NCBI GenBank assembly: GCA_032719365.1
Contig: CM064871.1
Coordinates: forward strand, 67,381,586-67,445,585
Direction of reading: 5' to 3'
Length of the DNA: 64,000 nucleotides
Source: Prinsepia uniflora
Lineage: Eukaryota > Streptophyta > Magnoliopsida > Rosales > Rosaceae
How positions within the stretch are numbered: position 1 is the first letter of the stretch; each line of letters begins with the position of its first letter. Made by a program: the position numbers and the translations under genes. Shown here in pieces: positions 10,428 through 22,775 of the stretch. Below the pieces are notes generated by a model that worked only from the letters and a program-made list of their open reading frames with translations, was not told the origin of the DNA and made no database searches.

Positions 10428-11672
10428 GTGGTGCCTGAGAAAATTGATCATGAGTTACCTTAAAAGGACAATAATGGTAAATGCTTGGGCACAGTTTTGA
10501 CTAACTTTTTTGAAAAAGCGGATGAAAAGCAGATGCTTTGCGCTCTCTCGGATTATCAGATCCTTGGGAGTTGTGAGAGAGAGAGAGAGATTAGATGAGA
10601 CGAGATGTCATGAATGTGGGGACCCATAATCAGGGGTATCTTGGTCAACCCACTAAGTAAATGGCCTTTTCGTAATTTCCCGCGGATTACATGGGTGTTT
10701 TCCCCGGAGGCAATTCGGTTTAGAAGCCCAAGAATCGTGGACACAGATCGACATAGGATTTGAGTGAGAGAAGCGAAGAGGAGAGAGAAAGTTATTTTTT
10801 GATTAGTGGAATTTTTCGCCGCAAGATTTCGGGCGTATGAAGAAAGACATGTGTACGGACAGAGTTGGAATCTCGGTATTGTCCCTCTATTGAGTATTCG
10901 CGCAGTAGCTACAGAATGCCGTATATGACGATTTTATCCCTGCCATAAATTTGTTCAACCCGTAAATTTTATAAATTTAGGTTAATTCTCCGTGTGTGTT
11001 TTAATTTGTAATGATTCTTTTTCAACTTTCAGGAAATGCTAGTTAATAGAATTATATATTGTAATTAAAATAAATAATTTTGACAGTTACTTAATGAATT
11101 ATATAATTTTACTTTAACATTTTCTTATTTTTTTGTGTAAGAATCGAACTTCCACATTTATCTATGATTTCTTAATTTACTTTTTTTTTTTATAAAAAAT
11201 TAAAAAATTCACAATAACTGAATAGTAAATCATCACAAAATATTACTATTTGCTACCGTCTATGTATCTTTCTATCATATTACAATAAATTTTTTTGATC
11301 ATGTATATATACATTAAAGTATTTATATAATTTAAACAAGCTTCTAACAAAAAAAAACAATCTAGAATTACCATTATACTTTAATGGCATCATAAAAATT
11401 AAAAAATTGTAAGAACAGAAAGCGGGAAGGTAGGGTTTTTATTAGGAAAAAAAAAGTCGAAATGTTTTATATAAACAAAAGAGTATAAAAAAAATATGTT
11501 AAATTCAAAAGGAAGAGAGTTAAGTTTAGAAGTTTAATTTATGCAAAAATAAATAAGAAAGCATTAAAGAAAAAATAGGGTGCAAAAAATAATATGTAGG
11601 CTCTCCAAGAAAATACACTTTAATAGCCTTTTGTTTAAATTTGTAAAAGGTGAAATTTGAGTTGGGCCAATC
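10428..11672. other. Intergenic stretch, including a short GA repeat
   Basis: No supported gene. A (GA)n run lies near 10576-10590. The rest is increasingly AT-rich up to the Pack-MULE-like element. Confidence 0.55.
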
Positions 11673-11681
11673 CAAACCCCA

Positions 11682-13394
11682 AGTTTTTAGGCTAAATACA
11701 CTACAAACAGGAAAAATAATTTTAAAATGTTCCAAAAATAGGAATTTGCCTCAATGGAACATCAGAAACAAGTATAACGTCAAAAACCTTGAATTATCTA
11801 TCAGTCAATATTAGTAATACTATTAATCATGATGACGTGTCAGTAATATTACAAAATAATAAGGGTAATTAAAACATTTATTTTATTTTATTAATTTTCT
11901 TTTAAAATTATTTTTAAAAAATTAAAACAAATAAAACATTCATCTTCCCCAACCCAACTCACCCGATTATACTCCGTACTCCCTCTTACGAACCCACTCC
12001 CAAACGCAATCTGCCAAATCCAATCCCCTTTCTGCATCCACCCATTCGCATCAATGTACCCCATCTTGTACCAAAGCGAAAACAACGACGTATTGCTAAA
12101 CCTTTGCAACGTCATCCTCGATGACTCGGAATGCTCCGCCAACAACTGCAAGTTTTTATGCAGCTCATCAATCACCGTTGTACTGCATGCGTGGATGCAG
12201 AAGTGCTCAAACGCCTGCTTGAAATCCGGAATGTACGACTTCCATTTCGGATTCACAGCTTTCCGACTGATGAGTGTCAGAAGAAAGAGCAGTTGCTCCG
12301 ACGTCAAGATCACCAGCGGTCTAATCGTTGTGATGTTCGATTTCAACACCTCGCCCGCAATCGCCATCAGATCTTTTGAGAGCGAAATCCCCACCTTGCC
12401 CTCTATATCCTCCTCCACGAACACGCACCGATATCACCACCGCGTTGGAATTCGGTTGGACCTAAAGGAGGTCACGTGCCAAGTCGATGGAGATGAGGCC
12501 GGCGCTGCAGCCCTTTCCCGACAAATTGAAGCTTCAGATGTTGCCTTATGAGCTTGTACTTGTTGATCACCATCTCCGACAACGACGACGTCGGCGAGAA
12601 GAAGTTGCAGTTGACAATGAGGATATCGATATCTTTAGACTTGAGCCCTGTTTTCTCGAATAACGAGTCCATGGCGGAGAATATAACTAGCTACGCCTCG
12701 CCTATGCCGGCCTCGATAATGGGGTTAGGAGGGATGTAGTGAATGGCGGGAGGGAGACAAGTCTTTTCATCGAGGCCAGACTATTCGAGAATCCTCATCT
12801 GGAACTCCACATTTTTTGGGTTGTTGCTGAGGTTGAGCTGGGAGTGCTTCATGAAGGTGGAGAATGAGACGCGACACGTGACCAGGGATTTGAAGCAGGC
12901 GTAGTCGACGAGTTAAATTTTGCGGGGTTTCGACATAAAGTAGACGGTGGTGATGAAGATGATTAGGAACGAAGAACGGAGTATTTGTACGAGGTCGAAA
13001 TTAAGGGTGTCCCAAAGCTTGAGAATCTCGTCGGAGCCGAGATGAAGGACCACCAAGAAAATGGGGTTGCATTTGGATGAGTAGTGGTTGGAGGTCCTAG
13101 GGAGGAATATAATCAGGTGAGTTGGGTTGGGGAAGATGGTTGTTTTATTTATTTTAATTTTTTGAATTTTTATTTTAAAATATAATAAAATGAAACAAAT
13201 GTCATAATTACCCTTATTATTTTGTAATGCTATTGCCGTATTGTCATGATTAACGGTATTACTAACATTGATTGACAGATGATGCAACACTTTTAACGTT
13301 GTACCTGTTACTGCAGCACATTGAACCAAATTTTTTTTTCTAATACATTTTGAGATCGTTTTTTCTATTCCCAGTGCATTTACTCTAATAAACT
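11682..13394. mobile_element. Pack-MULE-like element carrying a KCS gene fragment (1,713 bp)
   Basis: Imperfect terminal inverted repeats of about 290 bp (11682 to ~11973 and ~13108 to 13394) start AGTTTTTAGGCTAAATACAC and AGTTTATTAGAGTAAATGCAC. Their inner parts are highly similar (CTTCCCCAACCCAACTCACC on both). They are flanked by a 9-bp TSD with one mismatch: caaacccca at 11673-11681 and caaatccca at 13395-13403. Long TIRs, a 9-bp TSD and an internal piece of an ordinary host gene are the hallmarks of Pack-MULEs. There is no transposase. The tip loosely resembles that of the larger MULE at 13885 (both contain TAAATGCAY near the end), so the two may share a transposase. Confidence 0.82.
11975..13080 (-). 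pseudogene. 3-ketoacyl-CoA synthase (KCS) fragment, broken
   Basis: KCS enzymes condense malonyl-CoA with acyl-CoA in very-long-chain fatty-acid elongation at the ER. On the minus strand, short in-frame pieces follow the family in order: TTVYFMSKPR near 12940; LPPAIHYIPPNP near 12750; MDSLFEKTGLKSKDIDILIVNC from 12672; INKYKL near 12560; the active-site segment GCSAGLISIDLARDLL near 12490-12530 but in a shifted frame; then FVEEDIEGKVGISLSKDLMA from 12420, FEHFCIHA with the catalytic His, RFSNTS with the catalytic Asn, and WQIAFGSGF near the end. There are stops after KPRKI and after RILE, a frameshift at the Cys loop, and a central deletion of roughly 100-150 residues after AVVIS. The N-terminal membrane region is mostly absent. 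No function is expected as protein. It sits between MULE-type TIRs, which suggests capture. Confidence 0.85.
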
Positions 13395-13403
13395 CAAATC
13401 CCA

Positions 13404-13874
13404 ATGCACAACTCAGTTATAGTCAAATAATTATGCACGTTTAAATAATGAATAACCCATGTGAATCTAACTTAACTTAAACCCGAGCACTTAACAGGTT
13501 GAGTTCGTAAAATTCTAACTCGCCCAAGTTCGACCCAATCTGACTCTAATCTAATTAACCCAACTTAATTTTATACCATTATTTATTGAAACACACATGT
13601 CATTTAATTTTATTGGACCCCGAATATGTATCAAACTAAAGACAAATATAGTTCTAATACTCTTTAAGCTTATATTACTTTATTCTAACAAATTTCTTAT
13701 TATATTTGTGTTATAAAAAATAATAACTAAAATAATTATAATATAAATATAATATTTGAGTGTCTAATCATTAAAAAAAAATTGAGATTGTTTGTTTAAC
13801 TAAATGATATATTTTGAGTTGTTAGGTAGAAGTATAACCCAATCCAATTACCTGAACACAACCTAAAACTTATA
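13404..13874. other. Intergenic stretch, possible old MITE into which the MULE inserted
   Basis: AT-rich with several AACCCGA / GGTTGAGTTCG words like those of hAT MITEs. Similar words resume at 49501-49560 on the far side of the MULE, so the MULE may have landed in a degenerate copy. No ends were found. Confidence 0.3.
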
Positions 13875-13884
13875 TAAATCCAAA

Positions 13885-14030
13885 GGCTTATTGACTTAAA
13901 TGCATCATGAACTCGTATATTTGTGACATTTACCCCTTAAACACGTTATTTGCTCACTTAACAGTGTGAAATGGCCGAGTAGGGTCACTCAGCTCATTTT
14001 CCGTCCAAACTGTTATTTTGCCGTGAAAAG
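13885..14030 (+). repeat. Left TIR of the MULE (146 bp)
   Basis: It aligns with the reverse complement of 49345-49490 along its whole length at roughly 80 percent by eye. Shared landmarks are TAAATGCAYCATGAA at the tip, CACTTAACAGTRTGAAATGG in the middle and TTGCCGTGAAAA at the inner end. Confidence 0.9.
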
Positions 14031-14355
14031 TCAATGTGTCACCTACGTGGACAAAAGTATATTAAATTGGAAAAATACATTTGTGGAACTTCACAATTGG
14101 TCATTTCTCAATTCGAATCCCAAATTGACAAACTCTAAATCACGATTAACCCCAAATTGCAAACCCAGGTTTGTTTGTTGAGCTTCACCAGGTGTTGACG
14201 CCTTCGACAAAAGCCCAGCCTTCGACGAACCCAGGGTACTACGGAAATCGCACCTACTCAACGAACCCAGGCTTCGACAGAAGACATGACCCACCTTCCC
14301 CCATCGGTGCGACCCACTAATTTCAACGCATTCACAAGACCGTTGAAGAAGAAAG

Positions 14356-14825
14356 ATGGAGGAGCATGAAGCTAGGCATTGCTATTGCAGGAAGAAGTAA
14401 AATCCTGATTTGGTGGACTGACAGACATCCCGGGAGGAGATTCCAAGTGTGTCCATGTTCTAGGGTAAGACAAATAAAAAAAAATTGTGTTTTAATTGAA
14501 TGAAATTGCGATGAATACGCAAGTATGTTGAAATTAGTTTTATTACTTTAAAATTTAGATGGAAAATGCTTAAATTCCATTCAATTGCTGGGATTGTGTA
14601 AGTTATTGATAAGAGTCTGTTTTGATGCAGGAAAAAAAATGTGGTTATTGGGAATGGTTTGATCCTGAAATGTGTCATCGGTGCAAGGAAATTATACCTG
14701 GATTGTTGAGGAAAATTGGTAAATAGGAAGAGGATTTGAAAAGGTACAAAGCTAGGTCAAGGAAGCTTTGGGTTGCCCTAATTGTAGCTTGTCTTGTGGC
14801 AATGTTTAAGAAGAATGAAGTTTAG
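14356..14825 (+). pseudogene. GRF-type zinc-finger gene inside the MULE, broken
   Basis: Two exons, 14356-14464 and 14631-14825, are separated by a GT-AG intron (GTAAGA at 14465, TGCAG at 14626-14630). Exon 1 begins MEEHEARHCYCRKK, then a stop and a one-base shift; the other frame continues IWWTDRHPGRRFQVCPCSR. Exon 2 gives KKCGYWEWFDPEMCHRC. Together these form the GRF zinc-finger pattern (C-x-C, T..PGRRF..CP, CGYWEW.D) typical of small plant proteins with a short C-terminal coiled coil and a membrane segment; here the tail is LWVALIVACLVAMF. A premature TAG after RKIGK separates zinc finger and tail. It is convergent with the transposase gene and inside the TIRs, so it probably travelled with the element. 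Its role is unknown. Confidence 0.75.
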
Positions 14826-14990
14826 GTTTAGAGATTGCCTAACAATCCAATTTTGTTTGTAATTGATGCTAAATTTGACAATGTAATCTATGGATTGTTT
14901 GAGCAATGTAACGATGTTAATTTAAGCCTTTATGCAATGTAATTCTATGGATTTTTCTATCAAATTCAGCATTTCTGCAATATGTTACAA

Positions 14991-15165
14991 GGTGCAAATT
15001 TGGTAGTTCATGGTGCAAAATGACACATGCATTAGTAGTCCATGGTGCAATGTAAAACACAATTGTTTGTAAAAGGTGCAAAGTGACACACTCTTAGTAG
15101 GACAGGGTGCAAAGTGACACAAATTTAGTAGCACAGGGTGCAAAGTGACACAACTTTAGATGAAC
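14991..15165 (+). repeat. 31-bp-period GGTGCAAAGTGACACA iterons, left side of the MULE
   Basis: GGTGCAA words begin at 14991, 15012, 15043, 15075, 15106 and 15137, so most spacings are 31-32 bp. The core is GGTGCAAAGTGACACA followed by TTTAGTAG. The same core appears at the same period in the right-hand array and in the right TIR tip (49438 and 49469). Likely binding sites for the element's transposase; the role is inferred. Confidence 0.7.
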
Positions 15166-15533
15166 ATGATTCAACTAATCTTGCAAAATTTAAGGAAGAT
15201 AACTTGAAAGTGAAAACATAATTCATTACACAAACAACAATTGAAGTAGATGAGATATAATAGCATTGTCAAATAGTGCAAAAGTAGGCCATTTTGTCTG
15301 TTACATGGTGCAATGAAAAACAAAAGTTGTAGTCCATGATTGGGGCTGAATACAATAGGTATAGTCCAAGGTGCAAATTAACACATAAAACACCAAACAA
15401 AAAGTTTCACCAATCATTTTGCACCCACCAACCTATACCTATCTGTCTTGCACTTCATGCTAACCTAACACCTAACATAACACTTAACCTACCACGCAAA
15501 CAGCATACAAAACCCTATGCCTCTTTGTTGATG

Positions 15534-15787
15534 CTACCTCTCCCTCCTTGTTGGATATTTGAACTTGAGTTTCTTATGAGCAGGTTCTCTTTGAGGTTGA
15601 GGTTGAGGTTGGGGTTCTAGAGTAGGTTCTGGTTAAGGTTCTAGATTAGGTTTTGGTTGAGGTTCTGTTTGGGTCAGAGACTGGGATTATGTTTCTGTTT
15701 GGGGCAGAGGCTGGGATTCTATTTGGGTTTGGGGCTGAGATTGGGTTTTTTTTTGGGTTTGGGGCTGGGATTGGGTTTGGGTTGGGT
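15534..15787 (-). pseudogene. MULE transposase C-terminal end (segment left of LTR A)
   Basis: On the minus strand this is a Pro/Gln-rich repeat tail (PQPQPQ, PQTQSQ-like) ending in a basic segment KKLKFKYPTRRER and a stop at 15534-15536. It continues the tail coded by 30435-30795 and was separated from it by the insertion of LTR A. On the plus strand the same DNA is a run of GGGTTTGGGGCTGGGATT-like repeats. Confidence 0.55.
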
Positions 15788-17351
15788 TTATGTGTAACGA
15801 CCCGTCTCGAATTATTGGGATTAATTAAGACCTAATGATGGATTAGCCTAGCTAATCGGGGATTAGACGAGGATTAACAGACGTTCAGGGCGAAATGACG
15901 ATTTTGCCCCTAGATAACGTTGACTATTCATTCAGGGGGTCAAATAGATTTTGGTCGATGATTGTGATGTAGTTCGGGACGTCAAGAGTTCATAGATAGG
16001 TGGCACGTCCGATTCCGACGTTTGAGGAAGAAGTTATGACATTCGGAGGTATTTTGGTAATTTGGTTGAAAATGGGCGAACAGTTGACTTTTGACCCAGG
16101 AGGTCCGATGGCCGAGGGCCGAGGACCATTACATAGATCGGGACGATACAAATCCGTAGAAAAGCGCCACGTCGAATTTGGAAGATTTGACGGGGAAGTT
16201 ACGGTTCATGGAAGTTTGAACGTACTATTGCATATTTTTCAAGACAAGAGTTATTTGGCAGCAAGTGGGGCCCAGATATTTTGGGGCAGGCCCAATGGAT
16301 GATTGACACTTGTCATCCGCTCATTGCCCACCCAAATTGGTTCATGCATATAAGTTCACCTTCTTTGTTTCTTCATTCAAACCCTATCAAACCTTCCAAA
16401 ACAATCCAACCTTTCCCCATCTGATCATGCTTATGAGGCCCAGAGAGTGAAGTGAGGATGCTGGAATGATGGTGGCTGGCCAGAGGCAGCGCCACCGTGG
16501 ACGGCGGAGAACCTGTGCACGGTACGCTGATAAAACCCATTTTCTTTCCATTTTCAATATGTGTCATTATGGACCGTTTTTAGTGTTTAGAATGGGCTTA
16601 TTGGGTTATTAGGAAGGTAATAAGAAGGTTTTGGTGATGGTTGGAGGCTGAGGAAGCCCTGGGGAGTTTTTGGGATTGTTGAACCGTGAGGGACAAATTG
16701 GTTCATGAGTTTTAGGTGGTTTAATTTGTATATTTATGTCCCTAAGATCGAATTGGGAAGAATATGATTGATTAGGAAGAGAAAGGACGAAGATTGAACC
16801 GTGTAGGAGCTTGGATCGGTCACGCCAGTCCAAGTTGCAGAAGAAAACCGGACCGGCCGGTCGGACCGGTCCACTGAAAGTAGGAGATGACTCTGTGTAG
16901 TAGAGCGTGAGGCCCACGTGCAGAGCAATCAAACAACGCGTGACGGCGCGTGGTGAGGCTTTTGGGGAAGCTTCCAACATGTGAAATCATTTATTCGATG
17001 TAACGAATATTTTGGGACTGGTTTCGGGTCGATCAGACATCGTCTCTATATAGTTCGGGTTGTCCAAAGGTTTCAGAGCGCGTTTAAAAATAGTTAAAAA
17101 TCTCAAAAAATTAGGGAGCTTTAGTGAGAGGTTAATTAAGTAGTTAGTAACCCTCTAAAGTGATTTGGACAGGTTTGAAAATCCCAGAGACGACGATTGA
17201 CCCAGGAAGGCGTATAACGCGCATATCGAGGCGGCAGCGCGGACGGTCTGTGAGTGGACTTTCTTTCTGAAATCGATGCATGCATAAATGTTTTATAAAT
17301 ATTTTAATATATGTTTTGGGATGCCTTGAGTGCATTTTGTGTATGTGTTTA

Positions 17352-20300
17352 TGTCAGGACCCACCCCGGTTTCACCCCGAAACCCGAGGTAAATCCCGCT
17401 CCCGTCTGACTCCCTGACGCAACACTCAAATAAAACTCAATCTAACCCAGTCAAACGCAGGAGTAATTAGACACAATGTCCCGAAGGTAGCATTTACAGA
17501 ACATAGTATGAACATACAAAGAAAATAAAACCGATAACTACACGCACACAGAAGCCTTTAAACTCTTCTAGGATCCCTCACGTCGCTTCTATGCCTCAGA
17601 CTCTGCCTCGACGTCAAGACCCCGCGCTCACTCCACAACCTGGAGGGCAATTTAAAACAGAAAATGTGAGTGGACCAGAAAGTACAAAAGTTCAAAAACC
17701 ATTTTATAAGAAAACCGAGTTAAACCCTCCGTTTTGAAACCACATGCATAACCAACAGTTATAAACACAGTTATAAAATAATCGTTCTTAAACATCATAA
17801 GAAACAGAAACACTATAAAATATCATAAGAAACCACAACATGAGTATCAGAAAACTGTATCATAAACCATAATCATCAAATCATCATTTTCCCGATCAAA
17901 CCTGCTGGACCTATCCGAGTCTTTAAACTCCCGAGTCTTTAAACTCAATCCAGGCCTTAATCATATCCGAGTCTTTAAACTCCCGAGTCTTTAAACTCAA
18001 GGCCTACGGGGGAAATATCAATATATATCCGAGTCTTTAAACTCCCGAGTCTTTAAACTCAATCCGGGTCTTTAAACCCAATCCGGCCGGTCCCCCGTCA
18101 CATATATCCGGGTCTTTAAACCCAATATCCAGATCCAGCAAATCCAATCCCAAAACCATTTGAAAACCATTTACCAATCCACATCCAAACCCGAATCCGA
18201 AATCACTGGTCCGATGCCCTTCCGGCATCCAGAACCGTCATTCCGAACCCAAATCCGGAGTCCACTTTCCAATCTTAAAACCAAATTCCGATTAGTGAAA
18301 TCCGATTCTAAAATCGAAAACTTTGATCATCGAAATCCTGTTCCAAAATCCCTTTATAATCAATGAAATCATTTATCCTTTGAAAGCCTGAAAACCGTAT
18401 CTTTATTTTCCAAACCCACCTTTTTCTCGTAAAACGTGCTAAAATCGTTTTTTTTCTCGAAAAACGTGCAAACACGTAAAATCATCACTTCATATTCAAT
18501 AAACATAGATTCATAAGTAAAACCATAAAACACGTATATAAAAACAGTTATGCATGCTCGAGTTTAGAGAAAAGGGTCCACTCACAGTACTGAGCCCTAC
18601 TCGCGTCCCAAACGTCCAGCCCGTTCCTCAGCTTCCTCGGGAAATCCCGATCCTGTCAAACACCGTCAAATTACGTCACTAATACGTCTACAAACACTCT
18701 CCTAAAGTTCCTCAAAAATCCCCGAACCGAAGACTTAAAACCCCGGGACCCTACACATTCACCCTCGCGGAACTACACTCAAACGACTTCCGATTAACCC
18801 GAAACCAACTCCATTGAACTCACAACAACTCCTAGACCAAAAACTATGTTGACCGTTTCTCCCAGCACCGCTGCACGCGCCTCCACGCGCCGCCCAAAGT
18901 GGCTGCGCGTGGCCCCACGCGCCAGCTACAGTACCGTCTTCAACCCGTGCTGAACCGGCCGTCGCAGGCTGAACCGGCGAGACCTGATCTCCGCCGTCCG
19001 GCCATCAATTCGATCCCTTCTTTCACCAGCAGCTGCGTCCAGACCTGCCCTAACTCTTCCCATACTCCGTTCACCTCGACACGGCCTCTACGCCGTCGAC
19101 TGAAGCTCGAATTCAAACGGCCTACATACCCTGTTTCACAACTCCTCAACTCCGGTCACCTCCCGTCACGGTGGTGACACCAAACTCTCCCCTGGACTTC
19201 TCTAAACTTAACCCAGCTAACCAGAACCGTCGACTCACTCCCCAGCTGCACAACTTGCCGTTCGAACCTCACGGCTAAAACAGAGCACACAAGTGCACTC
19301 CGTCGTGCCGGCCGCCACTGTGCACCACCCAGCACGGCAGCACACTCAACCGGTTCCTAGGACCCTCAGGAGTCTCACCCTAACCTCCAACTCCCTCAAC
19401 TCTAGCCCTAGACTCACGACTTTCAAATGAAAATTTCACGGCAAAACAGAACAAAGAAACCTTACCCTTCGATTGCAGCTCCGCCGTGCGCACTGCCGCC
19501 TTCCACGGTGGTCGTTGGACTCCTTGCAGTCTCCTCAGCCTCCCCTGGCCTCGATTTGCCTCGCCTCACGGCGTAGCCACCACCTCAACCTCACAGCTCC
19601 CTGTTTCTCCCCAAAATTCCTCCACACCTCCGCCGTGCCGCCGTGCACAATTGCACCTCCAATTCACGGCCACCAGCTCCGCCTTGCCTCACTAACACAC
19701 TCACAACTCCCTAATCACTCACCCTTGCACCCAGATCGATCAATTCCTCTCACTTCTCACACTCTGTTTCCCTGTGTTTGTCGAAGAACAACCCACACAA
19801 TCACACACGGGCTCACCTAAGTAGTTGGAGCCGTGAACACACACGATCGCACCAGAAGCCTCTACACACCTGCCATGTGTCACCATCCCTTCAACCTTTA
19901 TTCCATCTGTTTAAACCTCAGCCGTCCATTCTTTTATCTGTGCACAAATCCCAATGTGCCACAATGACCAAAATACCCTTCTTTTTAACACATTTTTACG
20001 GTTTTACCGAAACTTCCTAGACCCGTAACTCTCGCCTCGTAAGTCCGATGAATACGTGCCGCCTGTCATCGAACTCAGGACGACAAGAACTATCTAACCA
20101 TCCTAGGTCAACCTACCAAAACCCAATTATTTAAAAAGTCAACTTTTCCCCCTATGTTATCAAAATTACGATAATACCCTCGACCTTCCGAACATCACAA
20201 CTTCCTCCTCGGATGTCGGAATCAAACATACCACATGTCTACAGGTTCATGACGTCCTAAACTACGTCCTGGTCCTGGTAAATCCCCAATTGGCCACCCG

Positions 20301-20448
20301 AAATAAAAGTCAACATTTCTGCCCGACCCAGGGGCAAAATCGTCATTCTAAGTTCCCGGACCCCTCGGGACCACCTAACCCTTGATTAACCTTACTAATC
20401 ACACCTTAATCACTCTACTTATCCCAATTCTCGGGACGGGTTGTTACA
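17352..20448 (-). mobile_element. Solo LTR C (3,097 bp)
   Basis: Plus-strand ends are TGTCAGGACCC and GGGTTGTTACA; the TSD gttta is exact at 17347-17351 and 20449-20453. It sits uninterrupted within LTR A in opposite orientation. It carries the paired core blocks at 20227-20239 and 20055-20067 (172 bp apart), intron arms at 18575-18585 and 17666-17676, an acceptor ending at 17640, and many GAGTCTTTAAACTC hairpins at 17920-18125. Confidence 0.92.
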
Positions 20449-22775
20449 GTTTACGTATGGGTACGTACTTCGAGGTTTTCTGTTTTATACGTGCTTATAG
20501 GCGCTTATGCTTTCGGTTTTAATGAAATGGCTTTGAAAAGGTAAAACCGGGCATGAGATCCATTTGGATTTAGTTTTTCTCGGGCATGAGGCTCTATTGA
20601 CGACTTACGGGACTGAGTCGTGGTCGCGACGGGTGTTGTGTGCACTGCGACGGACGGCGTGACGTTCGCCTCCGGGTTAGGAGGCGTTCCCTCTGAAGAG
20701 GTCACGATGCACGTTTCGTTGTCGAGCAGCCATTGAAGGCTCGACTTCGGAGTGCTGACGGTTTAGAAGATCGATCGGTGACGTGTGTACCATGGTCTCG
20801 AGATGGTCGTGGCAGTGATGTGTTCACGGCGACATACTAGGATTGAGAGCGGTCCTGGATTGATGGTTGCACGCATCGCTATGATCACGATTTTGACTAA
20901 CCCTGAGATATCGGGCTCGATGCCTCATTAATTTACTAGTTCGGGCTTCATGCCTAGTTATTGTGAAATCGGGCTAGAGACCCTGTTGAGTCCTATGTTC
21001 AGGCTAGAGGCCTAGTTCACGTGTGTTATCGGGCATGAGTTCCGAGTATGGTTTGCTTATACTAGTATGTATAGACCCTCCTTACGAGCGTATTGATTGG
21101 TCTCCTCCAGTCGTCAACTTAGAGAGTCACGATCTACAGACCATAGTGGGTATCCCCATAGGGATCCCGTTCCAAGAGTGGGCGTTATGATGTGGTTCCT
21201 GACCAGATCCGGAGAGATCCACGGACTGGATCCGATGACAGAGCCTCCCAGATGGAGAATTCCTAGGAGAAAACTCGGAGAGAGATCCCGAGTAGTATGC
21301 ATACTTATATATATAGAGAAATTGTGACATATATCGGGGATGAGTTCCCTAGGGGTTGTGTGCCGCGAATTGGCATCTTCTCGGAAGTGCCTAGGAAGGG
21401 TTATATATATATATATATATGTATATGTGTACGAGTTTTTACTAAGACGGCGTTAGACTGAGACCCACGCGTATTGGTTTTGGGATGAGACCCATATGAG
21501 CTTGATTTGGGACGAGTTCCCGCGTGTTTTGGTTTGGGCTCAGGTCCCAGGTACTTTGAGATGATTTTGGGCCAAGGCCTAGTGTTTTTTGTTTGAGAAA
21601 TGGTTTTTGAATGCATGCATATGTTTTTAATGAAGGGCATAAAGGTCTTTTATGAAAATATTTTTATAAAATCTTTGTTTTGTCCACTCACATCTTTTGT
21701 ATTTTGAATGTCCTTCAAGTTGATCGCGGATGCGGGCTATAGCAGAGACCAGACATCACATTCCCTCTTCGGATCTCGGCGCCCTCTGATAGGCCCGGTT
21801 GGGCAAATGACGGAGTTATCCATGGTCTGACACTTAGTATAATGACCCGTCTCGGGAGTCGGGATTAGCGAAGTGATTAGCGACGGATTAACTGAGTTAA
21901 TCGGTGCTTAGGTGGTTACTTTTGGACCGTTAGCGCGGAATGACGATTTTACCCTAGAGTGAGCAAAAAGATGACTTTTAGTTCGGGCGGTCAATTGGGC
22001 ATTGACCGATGACTGTGACATAGTTTGAGACGTCACGAGTCCGTAGACAGGTGGCACGCCCGATTCCGACATCCGAGGAGGAAGTTATGATGTTCGAAAA
22101 ATTGAGGGCATTATCGTAATTAAGTTGAAAAAGAGGGAAATTGTTGACTTTTTGTTTGACCATTAGTTTTCACGCAAACCAAGGATCGTTAGATAGACCT
22201 CGATGCCTTGAGTTCAACGACAGGCGGCATGCAGTCGTCAGACGTCGAATGACGAAACTACGGGTCTAGGAACGTGAGGGGTAAAATGGTAATTGGGACA
22301 TTTTGGGGCAATTTGGTCGTTTTATACTCTGGGATTTGTGAGCAATCAGATAGGGACATGTGGCTTGAGAAATTGGAGATTTTTGGGGTTGGACCGTTGG
22401 ATGATGGATACGTGGTGGGTGTCTGGTGGCTTATAGCCCAAACAGCCGTGTTCTTTAATTTTAAAATAAAACGTTTGGTCGCTCTGTAGAGAAAACAGAG
22501 ACAGGGAGTCTCAACCCAAAATCCAGGGTGTGTAAGTCGTGAAATTCCTTCTAGTGCTTTGTGAGTGGAAGTTCAGAGAGGTGTGGTGATTGAGGGAGTG
22601 AGAGTACAGTGAGGTGGGGTTGGACTGCCACGAGGGCCATCGTGGGCCGCGGTTTCGATTTTGAAAAACAGAGAAGGAGTAAATGGCCGGGGTACAACCA
22701 CCATCGATCTTTTGATCCAATTTGGTTCGAAGGAGTGCTAGGAAGGCTGAGGACCGCCTTGTGAACCAGTGGAAT

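Noticed and set aside
12054..12551. Plus-strand open frame of 165 codons
   Set aside because: It is the antisense shadow of the KCS fragment; it has no domain of its own.
13404..13874. A complete second hAT MITE flanking the MULE
   Set aside because: Only scattered AACCCGA-type words are seen; no terminal repeats or 8-bp TSD could be paired, so it is kept only as a low-confidence note.
17920..18130. CRISPR-like regular repeats (GAGTCTTTAAACTC)
   Set aside because: The units are self-complementary, irregularly spaced, lie in a plant LTR and occur in several other LTRs; there is no cas context.
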